Source: DATLFP01 sp035540955
Lineage (GTDB): Bacteria; Actinomycetota; Acidimicrobiia; Acidimicrobiales; CADCSY01
Length of the DNA: 29,583 nucleotides
Direction: 5' to 3'
Assembly (NCBI GenBank): GCA_035540955.1
Contig: DATLFP010000167.1
Coordinates: 1-29,583, forward strand
This document shows, in pieces, positions 14,749-22,734 of the stretch; the stretch's first letter is position 1, and the number at the start of each line of letters is the position of its first letter. Position numbers and translations under genes: made by a program. Under the pieces are notes generated by a model. The model made no database searches. It had not been told where the DNA came from and saw nothing but the letters and a program-made list of their open reading frames with translations.

Positions 14749-15757
14749 TGGTGGCGGGGACTGCCCTGGGTTGAATGCGGTGATCCGCGCGGTCGTCCGC
14801 AAGGGCGAACGGATCTACGGGGATTCCGTCGTCGGCTTCCTGGATGGCTGGAAGGGTGTGATCGAGGGCCGGACGTTACCGCTTGATGTCGAAACGATGC
14901 GAGGCACCCTGCCTCGGGGCGGCACGATCATCGGGACGTCGCGGACGAACCCCTACAAGGTGGAGGGTGGTCCGGAGAAGGTGCGGTCCGCCCTCGCCGA
15001 GCACGGGATCGACGCCCTGATCGCCATCGGCGGCGAGGACACTCTCGGCGTGGCCGAGAAGCTGCACCGTGAGGGGGTGGCGGTGGTCGGGGTCCCCAAG
15101 ACGATCGACAACGACCTCAACGCCACCGAGGTGACCTTCGGGTTCCACACCGCGGTGCAGATCGTGAGCGACGCCATCGACCGTCTCCACACCACCGCCG
15201 AGTCCCACGACCGGGTCATGGTGGTCGAGGTGATGGGACGGCACGCCGGCCACATCGCGCTCTACGGCGGGATCGCCGGGGGCGCGGCGGAGATCCTCGT
15301 GCCCGAGGAGCCCTTCGACATCGACGAGGTGTGCGACCGGATCAAGGCCCGGCACGGTCGGGGCCGGTGGGCGTCGATCGTCGTCGTGGCCGAGGGCGCC
15401 GCCCCCGACGGTCAGCACATCGTGCAGGACACCGAGCTCGACGCCTTCGGGCACGTGAAGCTCGGGGGCATCGGCAACTGGCTGGCGAAGGAGATCGAGA
15501 ACCGCACCGGGTTCGAGACCCGGGTCACGATCCTCGGCCACATCCAGCGGGGTGGCACGCCGACTGCGTTCGACCGCGTGCTGTCGACCCGGTTCGGCAT
15601 CGGCGCCATCGACGCCGTCCACGCCGGGGCGTTCGGGCAGATGGTCGCCCTCCGGGCCGACCGCATCGTGCTGGTCCCGCTCACCGAGGCCACCGCCGAG
15701 CTCAAGACGATCGACCCCGAGCTCTATCACGGCGTGGCCGAGATCTTCTTCGGCTAG
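14729..15757 (+). CDS. pfp: 6-phosphofructokinase, predicted pyrophosphate-dependent
   Basis: A 342-aa family A phosphofructokinase (fructose-6-phosphate to fructose-1,6-bisphosphate). N-terminal MRVGVLTGGGDCPGLNAVIRAVV; catalytic PKTIDNDL with Asp127; later VEVMGRHAGHIALYGG and the C-terminal LGHIQRGGTPTAFDR. The phosphoryl-donor signature is decisive: GGEDT has Asp at residue 104 and the PKT motif has Lys at residue 124. In this family ATP enzymes have Gly at both E. coli-equivalent positions, whereas Asp104/Lys124 marks PPi enzymes such as that of Amycolatopsis methanolica. So a reversible PPi-dependent enzyme is predicted. ATG 14729 is fixed by homology and by the leaderless TAGCGT; in-frame upstream sequence is antisense to the RlpA-like gene. 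Confidence 0.9.
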   Translation: MRVGVLTGGGDCPGLNAVIRAVVRKGERIYGDSVVGFLDGWKGVIEGRTLPLDVETMRGTLPRGGTIIGTSRTNPYKVEGGPEKVRSALAEHGIDALIAIGGEDTLGVAEKLHREGVAVVGVPKTIDNDLNATEVTFGFHTAVQIVSDAIDRLHTTAESHDRVMVVEVMGRHAGHIALYGGIAGGAAEILVPEEPFDIDEVCDRIKARHGRGRWASIVVVAEGAAPDGQHIVQDTELDAFGHVKLGGIGNWLAKEIENRTGFETRVTILGHIQRGGTPTAFDRVLSTRFGIGAIDAVHAGAFGQMVALRADRIVLVPLTEATAELKTIDPELYHGVAEIFFG

Positions 15758-15772
15758 ACGTCGAGCTGATCG

Positions 15773-17116
15773 TCAGTCGTCGTCGTTGCCGCGGCCGCGG
15801 CCTCGGCCGGGCGGGTCCCGCTCGGGCGGCGCTTCGGTCGCCGGTGGCTCCTCCGCGATGGTGGTCGGCGCGCCCGTCGACACGTTGAGGTGCACGAGCG
15901 AGCCGCGCGCCGCGGTGGCGCCCGCCGGCGGCTCGGACGCCAGGACCGTTCCCTCGGGGGCATCGGCGGGGGCGGGGAGCACCTCGACCCGGAAGCCGGC
16001 CCCTTCGAGGTAGGCGATGGCGTCGGCCACCGGCGCGCCGGTGACGTCGGGCACCTCCTGGGTCGGGGCGCCGCGGCCGCGGCCGCCGGCCAGCAGGGCG
16101 AGCCCGGCCACGACGACGGCGGCGAGCACGCCGAGCAGGATCAGCGGCGACCGTCGCTCGCGGGGCGGGGGTGGGGGGACGGGCGGGAGCGGCGCCGGAT
16201 CGATGAGCGGGTCCTCGGCCGCCACCGCGGGCATGACCATGGTCCCGCCGGCGGCGCCGACGGGCGCGAGGGTCACCGTCTCCTCGCCGTCGCCCTCGCC
16301 GGCAGCCACCGCGGCGCGGAGCGCCGTCGCCAGGGCGGTGCCGTCGGCGGGCCGCTGGGTGGGGTCCTTCGCCAGGCACCGCAGGACGACGGTGTTGACC
16401 GCAGCCGGCACCGCCACGAGCTCGGCGGGCGGGCGGGGCTCGTCCTGGACGTGCTGCATGGCGACCGCCACCGGCGAGGGGGCGGTGAACGGCGGCCGGC
16501 CGGTCAGCAGCTCGTAGAGCACGCAGCCGAGGGCGTAGACGTCGCACGGCGGTCCGAGATCGCCGCCCTGCGCCTGCTCGGGCGCGAGGTACGACGCGGT
16601 GCCGACGACGAGGCCGCTGGTGAGGGTGGTGGCGTCGAGGCTGCGGGCGATGCCGAAGTCGACCAGCGTGGGCACCTCGCCGTCGCAGACGATGTTGCCC
16701 GGCTTCACGTCGCGGTGGATCACCCCTCGGCGGTGGGCCTCGCCGAGGCCGTCGGCCACGTCGGCCACGAGGGCCACGGCCTCCTCGGCCGGGATCGTCC
16801 CCCGCGCCTCGATGATCCGGTTCAGCGGCTCGCCGTCGAGGAGCGCCATCACCGTGTACGGGACCCCGTCGGCCTCCCCGCCGTCGAGGACCCGCACCAG
16901 GTTCGGGTGGTGGAGACCGGCGAGGATCACCGCCTCGCGGCGGCCCCGGTCGCGCAGCGCTTCGTCGGCGCCGTCCCGCAGCATCTTGATGGCGACGTCC
17001 CCGCCGGTCTCGAGGTCGACGGCCCGCCACACCGACGAGGTCGAACCGCTGGCCAGGGCGCCGACCAACCGGTAGCGGCCCGCGACGACGGTGTCGGGGA
17101 CCTCCTGCTGCTTCAC
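15773..17116 (-). CDS. Ser/Thr protein kinase with one PASTA domain
   Basis: A 447-aa transmembrane eukaryotic-type kinase. Kinase domain ~14-270: Lys44 in VAIKML; catalytic loop HRDVKPGN (Asp136); DFG 153-155; activation loop with TTLTSG; GTASYLAPEQ; DVYALGCVLYELLTGRPPF. The nucleotide loop is unusual (GALASGSTSSVW: one Gly in place of the GxGxxG pattern). After a Pro-rich juxtamembrane part comes one TM helix (~324-344) and a single extracytoplasmic PASTA domain (~352-413), then a Thr/Pro/Glu tail and GRGRGNDDD. PASTA domains bind muropeptides or lipid II; mycobacterial PknB has four, so one is a short sensor. GTG 17116 overlaps the stop of the upstream membrane glycosyltransferase (GTGA), so the two are co-translated. 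It faces the pfp gene with 15 bp between stops. Confidence 0.88.
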   Translation of the reverse strand: MKQQEVPDTVVAGRYRLVGALASGSTSSVWRAVDLETGGDVAIKMLRDGADEALRDRGRREAVILAGLHHPNLVRVLDGGEADGVPYTVMALLDGEPLNRIIEARGTIPAEEAVALVADVADGLGEAHRRGVIHRDVKPGNIVCDGEVPTLVDFGIARSLDATTLTSGLVVGTASYLAPEQAQGGDLGPPCDVYALGCVLYELLTGRPPFTAPSPVAVAMQHVQDEPRPPAELVAVPAAVNTVVLRCLAKDPTQRPADGTALATALRAAVAAGEGDGEETVTLAPVGAAGGTMVMPAVAAEDPLIDPAPLPPVPPPPPRERRSPLILLGVLAAVVVAGLALLAGGRGRGAPTQEVPDVTGAPVADAIAYLEGAGFRVEVLPAPADAPEGTVLASEPPAGATAARGSLVHLNVSTGAPTTIAEEPPATEAPPERDPPGRGRGRGNDDD

Positions 17117-18441
17117 CCTGCCGGTGTTCCCTCCGGGGCCGGGTTCGTACTCACCACCGGCGGCGGGGCCCGCATGGCCAGCGGGGCAGCGGCGGCGAGG
17201 ACGGCGGCGAAGGGCAGCACCGGGATGTGGAAGCGCACGTTGCCCCAGAGCAGGACCGGGAGGAGGAGGAGCGACACGTAGGCGGTGATGACGATCGCCG
17301 CCGCTGGGCCGGCGCGCCGCCGGAGGAGACCGGCGAGGCCGGCGACCGACGCCGCCATCGTCAGCCAGAACCACCAGTTGGCCATGTTGATGGCGACCCG
17401 GCGCACCCCCGGCGACAGCACGGTTCCGTTGACGCTCTCCGCCTCCTCGAGCCCCGAGTGGTCGTGCTCGAGCATGCGGCCGAACCGCTTGCCCATGAGC
17501 TCGATCTCCTTCACCGGGTGGCGGAGGACGAAGGAGAGGGCCTTGCGGATGTTCTCCCGGTTGCGCTCGGCCTCGGGCAGGTCGGGGTCGGCGCACCCGT
17601 CGTGGCCGGCCCACCGGAACCCGCCGTCGGCGTCGAGGGAGCGATCGATGCACGCGGTGTCGCCGAGGTTCGTGGAGATGGGGACGAACGCGTCCATGGC
17701 GTCGAGGTTGCGGATCGTCCACGGCGTGAGGAGCACGACGATCGGGAGCAGCGCGACCCCGACGGCGCGGAGCGCGTGGCGCCACCCGGCACCGACGACC
17801 ACCACGGCGATGGCGAGGCCGGCGAGGAACGGCAGCGAGAACGGCCGGGTCAGGACCGACAGGCCCAGCACCGTCCCGAACGCCACGAGCCGGCGCGTGC
17901 TCGGTGGGCCCGCGCGCCAGTCGTGGGTGAGGAGGACCGCGAGGGCGGCCGTGCACCAGAAGATGAACGCCGTCTCGAGCGTGTAGGTCGGGACGTTGAA
18001 GATCAGGTTCGGGAACAGCGCCACGATCGCGGCCGCCACCAGCCCGAGGCGGCGGCCGAGGGCCGCCCGCCCGATGAGGTAGACGAACCACACGGTGGCG
18101 GTCGCCATCGCCGCGTGGAGGAGCGCGACCGCCGTCGGCTGATGGTCCGGGAGGGGCGTGTGCGCCTGCACCCAGAACACGGCGCCCAGCGTGGCGGGGT
18201 AGCCGATCGGGTAGTACGACGTGGCCCGGCCGGTCGTGTAGCTGAGGTAGCCGCGGCCCTCGGCGATCTCGTTGCCGTAGTACCAGTACGAGAACTGGTC
18301 GCCGGCGGTCACCCACGTCTCGGGCACGGGCCCGTCCATGGCGGCGAGCCCGAAGCCGAACCGAAGCACGCCGGCCACGAGGAGGATGGCGAGCAGGGGG
18401 ATGTCCCGGCGCCGCGGCCCGGCGCGACTCCCACCCTCCAT
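17113..18441 (-). CDS. Multi-span membrane glycosyltransferase (GT39/ArnT-like fold)
   Basis: A ~442-aa polytopic protein with about ten hydrophobic segments and an early extracytoplasmic loop carrying acidic residues (TWVTAGDQFSYWYYGNEIAEGRGY), as in GT-C fold glycosyltransferases (PMT/ArnT/GT39) that use polyprenol-phosphate sugars outside the membrane. Other features: YYPIGYPATLGAVFW, LTRPFSLPFLAG, and a large loop LDADGGFRWAGHDGCADPD. A GT2 polyprenol-phosphate-mannose-synthase-like gene at 26792 could supply its donor. Start choice: ATG 18441 lies 7 nt after TAGCGT, the same spacing as other leaderless genes here; GTG 18462 or ATG 18459 would add six or seven residues and sit on or before that hexamer. 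Substrate unknown. Translation coupled to the downstream PASTA kinase. Confidence 0.8.
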   Translation of the reverse strand: MEGGSRAGPRRRDIPLLAILLVAGVLRFGFGLAAMDGPVPETWVTAGDQFSYWYYGNEIAEGRGYLSYTTGRATSYYPIGYPATLGAVFWVQAHTPLPDHQPTAVALLHAAMATATVWFVYLIGRAALGRRLGLVAAAIVALFPNLIFNVPTYTLETAFIFWCTAALAVLLTHDWRAGPPSTRRLVAFGTVLGLSVLTRPFSLPFLAGLAIAVVVVGAGWRHALRAVGVALLPIVVLLTPWTIRNLDAMDAFVPISTNLGDTACIDRSLDADGGFRWAGHDGCADPDLPEAERNRENIRKALSFVLRHPVKEIELMGKRFGRMLEHDHSGLEEAESVNGTVLSPGVRRVAINMANWWFWLTMAASVAGLAGLLRRRAGPAAAIVITAYVSLLLLPVLLWGNVRFHIPVLPFAAVLAAAAPLAMRAPPPVVSTNPAPEGTPAG

Positions 18442-18448
18442 CGTCGGC

Positions 18449-18458
18449 ACGCTATCCA
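18449..18458. promoter_or_regulatory. Divergent -10 elements (GT39-like / AMP ligase), minus clear, plus weaker
   Basis: Minus strand TAGCGT (18454-18449) ends 7 nt before ATG 18441. Plus strand TATCCA (18453-18458) ends 9 nt before ATG 18468. Both begin at the same TA (18453-18454). The plus hexamer lacks the final T of TANNNT, so it is the less certain of the two. Confidence 0.5.
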
Positions 18459-18467
18459 TCACCCTGC

Positions 18468-19799
18468 ATGCAACGGCTCACCGCCACCGAGTCCGAGGAC
18501 CAGCAGCGCCGCGTTGCCGGGGCGTTGGCGGCGGCCGGCGCCCGGCCCGGCGACCGGGTCGCGCTCCTGATGCCCCGACGGGTGGAGGCGATCTCGGCCG
18601 TCCTCGGTGCCCTGCGCGCCGGGATCATCCCGGTCGTGCTGAACGGCGGCCTGCTGGATCACGAGCGCGACGACCTGCTGGCCGATGCGCAACCGCACCT
18701 CGTGATCGAGGGCGACCGCGGCCTCGGCGACCTGCTCGCCGGCCGGCCGGCGGACCTCGCGCCGGCGCCGCTGGGCCGGCCCATGCAGTACACCTCCGGC
18801 ACGACCGGCCGCCCGAAGGGGGTCTGGACCGGGGTGCTCGACGAGCCGGACGCCGTCGCCCTGCTCGAAGAGGAGCGGGAGGTGTGGGGGTTCGCCGGCG
18901 GCGACGTGCATCTCGTCTGCTCGCCGCTGCACCACTCGGCGCCCATCCGGTTCGCCGGCGGCACGCTGCTGGCCGGGGGCGAGGTGGTCCTGCTCGACCG
19001 CTTCGACCCGCCGTCCTTCGTCGCCGCCGTGCGCGAGCACCGACCGACCACCGCGTTCCTCGTCCCGACCCACCTGCAGCGGATCCTCGCCGCGTCACGG
19101 TCGACGCCGCCCGCCGCGCGCCCCGACCTGTCGTCGTTCCGTCTCGTCGCCCACGCCGGCGCGCCCTGCCCGGCGCCGCTCAAGGAAGCGGCCCTGGCCG
19201 CCTTCCCCGCCGGTTCGGTGTGGGAGTTCTACGGCTCGACCGAGGGCCAGTTCACGGTGTGCAGCCCCACCGAGTGGCAGGACCGGCCGGGCACCGTCGG
19301 GCGGGCGCGGCCGGGCCGGACGCTGTCGGTCGACGGGGACGGGACCATCTGGTGCGAGGTGCCGCGATGGGGTCGCTGGAGCTACTGGCGCGACCCGGCC
19401 CGCACGGCGGCGGCGTGGCGCGGCTCGTCGTTCACCGTGGGCGACGCCGGTCGCCTCGACGACGACGGCTACCTGTTCCTCGACGGGCGCCGCGACGACC
19501 TGATCATCTCGGGCGGCGTGAACGTCTACCCGCTCGAGGTCGAGCAGGCCATCGCCCGGTTCCCCGGGGTCGAGGACGCCGCCGTGTTCCCGGTGGCCGA
19601 CGACGAGTGGGGCCAGCGGGTGGCCGCCGTCGTGATCGGCGACGTGGACCTCGACGCGCTCCGGCGCTGGCTGCGCGGCGAGCTCGCGCCCTACAAGCAG
19701 CCCAAGCACGTTGTGGCGGCGGGCGAGCTGCCCCGCACCTCCACCGGCAAGGTGCGGCGATCGCGGCTCGCCGCCGAGCTCGGCCTCGACCAGCAGTAG
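18468..19799 (+). CDS. Compact AMP-forming acyl-CoA synthetase/ligase
   Basis: A 443-aa ANL-superfamily ligase, which activates a carboxylic acid as acyl-AMP and normally transfers it to CoA. Motifs in order: P-loop YTSGTTGRPKG (~108-118), YGSTEGQFTVC (A5-like), GDAGRLDDDGYLFLDGRRDDLI (hinge), SGGVNVYPLEVEQAI, and the catalytic Lys in PRTSTGKVRRSRL. It is about 60-100 residues shorter than common family members; the N-terminal domain starts directly at TATESEDQQRRVAGAL and much of the usual first 50 residues is missing, yet the frame is clean. Substrate not predictable. An SDR gene follows after 9 bp with its own -10, suggesting a linked lipid-modifying pair. Confidence 0.87.
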   Translation: MQRLTATESEDQQRRVAGALAAAGARPGDRVALLMPRRVEAISAVLGALRAGIIPVVLNGGLLDHERDDLLADAQPHLVIEGDRGLGDLLAGRPADLAPAPLGRPMQYTSGTTGRPKGVWTGVLDEPDAVALLEEEREVWGFAGGDVHLVCSPLHHSAPIRFAGGTLLAGGEVVLLDRFDPPSFVAAVREHRPTTAFLVPTHLQRILAASRSTPPAARPDLSSFRLVAHAGAPCPAPLKEAALAAFPAGSVWEFYGSTEGQFTVCSPTEWQDRPGTVGRARPGRTLSVDGDGTIWCEVPRWGRWSYWRDPARTAAAWRGSSFTVGDAGRLDDDGYLFLDGRRDDLIISGGVNVYPLEVEQAIARFPGVEDAAVFPVADDEWGQRVAAVVIGDVDLDALRRWLRGELAPYKQPKHVVAAGELPRTSTGKVRRSRLAAELGLDQQ

Positions 19800-19802
19800 C
19801 GT
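19797..19802 (+). promoter_or_regulatory. -10 element TAGCGT of the SDR gene, built on the upstream stop codon
   Basis: TAGCGT starts with the TAG stop of the AMP ligase and ends 6 nt before ATG 19809. So the SDR gene may be transcribed both by read-through and from its own leaderless start. Confidence 0.55.
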
Positions 19803-19808
19803 CGAACC

Positions 19809-20630
19809 ATGGCTTCGGGCACGGTGCTCACGACCGGTGCGAACTCGGGGATCGGCCTGGCGACGGCCATCGCGGTGGCCCGCCGGGGCTTCCGGTCAGT
19901 CGGCTCGGTCCGCTCGGCGGCCAAGGCCGACGCCGTGCACGAGGCGGCGGCGGCCGCCGGCGTCGAGGTCGAGACCGTCCTGCTCGACGTCACCGACGCC
20001 GACGGGTGCGAGAAGGTGCTGGCCGAGATCGGTCCCGTCTTCGGGCTCGTCAACAACGCCGGCTACGGCGTGACCGGCGCGGTCGAGGACGTCGAGGACG
20101 ACGAGGCGCGCGCCGTCATGGAGACCATGGTGATGGCGCCGATGCGCCTCGCCCGCCTCGCCCTGCCGGCGATGCGGGACGCCGGCGGCGGCCGGATCGT
20201 GAACGTGTCGTCGATCATGGGGCGCACCACGACCCCGTTCACCGGTTGGTACCAGGCGGCGAAGCACGCGCTCGAAGCGGTCAGCGACGCGCTGCGGATC
20301 GAGGTGGCGTCGGCGGGCATCAAGGTCGTGCTGGTCGAGCCCGGCGGCTTCAAGACCGGCATCTGGGAAGAGCTCGAGCGCGACGTCGCCAAGCGCGGCG
20401 ACAGCCGGTTCGCCGCCGCCTACCGCCGTTCGCAGCAGCTCATGAAGCTGGCGGAGCCGGTGATGGGCGACCCCGGCCAGGTGGCCAAGGTGATCGGTGG
20501 GGTGCTGACCTCGCGGTCGCCGCGCGCTCGCTACCTCGTCGGGATCGACGCCAACCTCATCGCCTTCGGGGATCGGTTCACGCCCACGATGCTGAAGGAT
20601 CGCGTCACGAGGCTCGGCCTCGGCATCTAG
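19809..20630 (+). CDS. Short-chain dehydrogenase/reductase
   Basis: A 273-aa classical SDR. Cofactor motif TGANSGIG (9-16), then VRSAAKAD where a basic residue suggests NADP(H) preference; NNAGYG (central stabilising motif); catalytic Ser in NVSSIMG; Tyr148 and Lys152 of YQAAK; and PGGFKTG after the active site. All catalytic residues are present. The longer C-terminal part (200-273) resembles retinol-dehydrogenase-like oxidoreductases acting on lipids. It lies downstream of the AMP ligase on the same strand, and converges with the MtrAB-type operon with 7 bp between stops. Confidence 0.9.
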   Translation: MASGTVLTTGANSGIGLATAIAVARRGFRSVGSVRSAAKADAVHEAAAAAGVEVETVLLDVTDADGCEKVLAEIGPVFGLVNNAGYGVTGAVEDVEDDEARAVMETMVMAPMRLARLALPAMRDAGGGRIVNVSSIMGRTTTPFTGWYQAAKHALEAVSDALRIEVASAGIKVVLVEPGGFKTGIWEELERDVAKRGDSRFAAAYRRSQQLMKLAEPVMGDPGQVAKVIGGVLTSRSPRARYLVGIDANLIAFGDRFTPTMLKDRVTRLGLGI

Positions 20631-20637
20631 GTCGGCG

Positions 20638-21249
20638 CTACGGCTGGATGGTGGTCGTCGTCGCCGTCCGGTCGAACTGCGCGAACGCGGCGCGGGTGAG
20701 CGGCGCGGACGTGAGCTCGTCGCCGGCGCCCGGCACCTCGGCGGGCCGGCCGGCGAACTGGAACAGCACGCGGTCGACGTTGGGCAGCCCGGTGGCGGTG
20801 AACACGACCTGGGCGACGGCGAGCCGTTGGAGCTCGCGGGTCACGGTGAGGAACTCGGCGGACAGGTCGACGGTGACGAGTCCGCTCTCGGGGCCGTGCA
20901 CGGCGAGCAGCTGCGTGCCCGACGAGATGTTGGTGCGCAGCCCGTTGCTGGCCTCGGCGTCGCTGACGCCGGCGAGCAGCTCGGCCAGCACGGCGCTGAC
21001 GGTCACCGGCGGGGGGATGTTCCGGCGAGCGCGCGCCAGCAGCCCCTCGTTGTCGACGAACCACACGGTGCTGCCGACTCCCTCGCTGGTCTCGGCCGAG
21101 GTGGAGCTCGTGGCCGGCGCCAGCAGGTCGAAGGGCACGTCGTCGGGGGCCAGCGCGCGCGGCTGGGTGTCGCTCTGCACGCCGCATGCCGTGACCACGG
21201 CGGCGGCGAGGGCGGCGAGCACGGCCACTGCCGCGCGCCGGCCGCTCAC
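20638..21249 (-). CDS. GerMN-domain lipoprotein, LpqB-like but short
   Basis: A 203-aa predicted lipoprotein. Signal sequence RRAAVAVLAALAAAVVTAC with lipid-modified Cys22, then a Ser/Thr linker, and a GerMN-type domain (~50-170: GSTVWFVDNEGLLARARRN, SAVLAELLAGV, GLVTVDLSAEFL). In mycobacteria LpqB follows MtrA-MtrB and modulates MtrB; it is much longer (~580 aa) and has a propeller domain. Here only the GerMN part remains, in the same gene position. GTG 21249 overlaps the sensor-kinase stop (GTGA). The name GerMN comes from spore-germination proteins; no germination role is implied. Confidence 0.85.
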   Translation of the reverse strand: MSGRRAAVAVLAALAAAVVTACGVQSDTQPRALAPDDVPFDLLAPATSSTSAETSEGVGSTVWFVDNEGLLARARRNIPPPVTVSAVLAELLAGVSDAEASNGLRTNISSGTQLLAVHGPESGLVTVDLSAEFLTVTRELQRLAVAQVVFTATGLPNVDRVLFQFAGRPAEVPGAGDELTSAPLTRAAFAQFDRTATTTTIQP

Positions 21250-22727
21250 GGCTGCTGCTCCTCGGTGAGATCGCTGACGAGCACGGCCGCCGCCGGCAGC
21301 TCCGCCTCGATGTCGTCGGCGGTGCCGGCGACGATCGGCAGCTCGACGACGAACCGCGCGCCGGGCTGACCGTCGCGGCGGTCGTCGACCCACACCCGGC
21401 CGCCGTGCAGGAGGACGTGCTCCTTCACGAGGGCGAGCCCCAGGCCCGTCCCCTCACCGCTGCCCCGGCTCCCGGCGGCGGTGGTGGCCCGGGCGAACCG
21501 CTCGAAGATGCGCTCCCGCTCCTCCACGGGCACCCCCTCGCCGCCGTCCTCGACGACGATCTGCACGACGTCGCCGTGGACGTCGACCTCCACCCCCGTC
21601 GCACCGCCGGCGTAGCGGGCCGCGTTGTCGAGGAGGTTGGCGATGATGCGTACCAGCCGCCGCTTGTCGACGTCGACCACGGCGGCGGCGGCCGGCGCCG
21701 AGATCGCCACCGGCACGCTCGCGGAGTGGCTGCCGACGGCGTTGAGGACCAGCTGGCTGATGCGGACGTCCTCCAGCTCGAGGCGAGCGGCGCCGGCGTC
21801 GAAGCGGGAGATCTCGAGGAGGTCGCTCACGAGCTGCGTGAACCGACCGATGTCGGCCTCGAGGAGGTCGAGCGCCATCTGGCCGCGCTCGGGCATCTCG
21901 TCCCGTCGAGCCTTGAGCACCTCGAGCGACGCCGAGAGCGTCGTGAGGGGAGAGCGCAGCTCATGGCTCACGTCCGACGCGAAGCGGGCGTCGCGCTCGA
22001 TTCGCACCTGCAGCGCGCCGGCCATGTCGTTGAACGAGTCGATGAGCGCGGCGAGGTCGACGTCGTTGGGGCGGGCAACGCGGGTGTCGAGCCGGCCGCC
22101 GGCGATGGCCTGCGCCGCCTCGCCGAGGTGAGCCAGCGGTCGCAGCACGCGGCTGCTGCTGGTGGCGCCCACGACGGCGCCGGCGAGCGTGGTGACGAGC
22201 GCGGCGAGCAGGAGCGCGAGCCCGAGGGAGTTGAGCGTCCCCTGCACCTCGCTCATCGAGACGATCTCGTAGTACTCGGCGTTCACCGCCGGCAGCGGGA
22301 TGCCGATGGCGAGGTGCGGCTCGTCGCTGAGCGTGAACCGCATGCGCGCCGGCGTGCCCGCGGCCACCCGCTCCCGCAGCGGGCGGGGGAGCTCGTCGCG
22401 GCCGCGGTCGGCGCTCGTGGCGAACGCCTGCCCGTCGACGACGAGGACGGGGCTGGCGCCCGTCGGCGTCTGCAGCCCGTCGAGCAGACCGGACGGGGCG
22501 AGGCCGGCCGTGCGCAGGCTGTCACGGATGAAGTTGGCGTTCAGGTACACCTGGCGTGTCGCGCTCGTCTCCCGCTGCCGCACGATGTTCTCGCGCGCGA
22601 GCCCGTAGGTGACGGCGGCGAGCAGGGCCGAGAGGACGAGGCCGCCGAGCGCGAACGCCACGGTGAACCGCGCCCGCAGGCCGAGTCGCGCTGTCCGGCG
22701 ACGCCGGTCGCCGCGCGCCATGGTCAT
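21246..22727 (-). CDS. mtrB: Sensor histidine kinase, MtrB-like
   Basis: A 493-aa membrane histidine kinase. TM1 ~21-43, extracytoplasmic sensor ~44-166, TM2 ~167-187, HAMP ~188-240, dimerisation/phosphoacceptor His255 in SDVSHELRSPL, and a HATPase_c domain with NLLDNAARYA (N box), EDGGEGVP (G1) and GTGLGLALVKEH (G2). In MtrB of Mycobacterium and Corynebacterium this system controls cell-wall hydrolases, osmotic response and division. Two Met codons (22727, 22721) are possible starts. It begins 7 nt after the stop of the response-regulator gene and overlaps the GerMN lipoprotein gene, an mtrA-mtrB-lpqB order. Assignment to MtrB rests on order and on the close MtrA match rather than the divergent sensor. 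Confidence 0.85.
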   Translation of the reverse strand: MTMARGDRRRRTARLGLRARFTVAFALGGLVLSALLAAVTYGLARENIVRQRETSATRQVYLNANFIRDSLRTAGLAPSGLLDGLQTPTGASPVLVVDGQAFATSADRGRDELPRPLRERVAAGTPARMRFTLSDEPHLAIGIPLPAVNAEYYEIVSMSEVQGTLNSLGLALLLAALVTTLAGAVVGATSSSRVLRPLAHLGEAAQAIAGGRLDTRVARPNDVDLAALIDSFNDMAGALQVRIERDARFASDVSHELRSPLTTLSASLEVLKARRDEMPERGQMALDLLEADIGRFTQLVSDLLEISRFDAGAARLELEDVRISQLVLNAVGSHSASVPVAISAPAAAAVVDVDKRRLVRIIANLLDNAARYAGGATGVEVDVHGDVVQIVVEDGGEGVPVEERERIFERFARATTAAGSRGSGEGTGLGLALVKEHVLLHGGRVWVDDRRDGQPGARFVVELPIVAGTADDIEAELPAAAVLVSDLTEEQQP

Positions 22728-22734
22728 GGCCGGC

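Noticed and set aside
15773..18316. A single 847-aa fusion of an unknown N-terminal region with the PASTA kinase
   Set aside because: The first 400 residues are an out-of-frame reading of the membrane glycosyltransferase, Arg/Pro-rich and without motifs; the kinase begins at GTG 17116.
20638..21249. Spore-germination gene
   Set aside because: The GerMN domain is named for germination proteins but occurs in LpqB-type lipoproteins; position after an MtrB-like kinase explains it.
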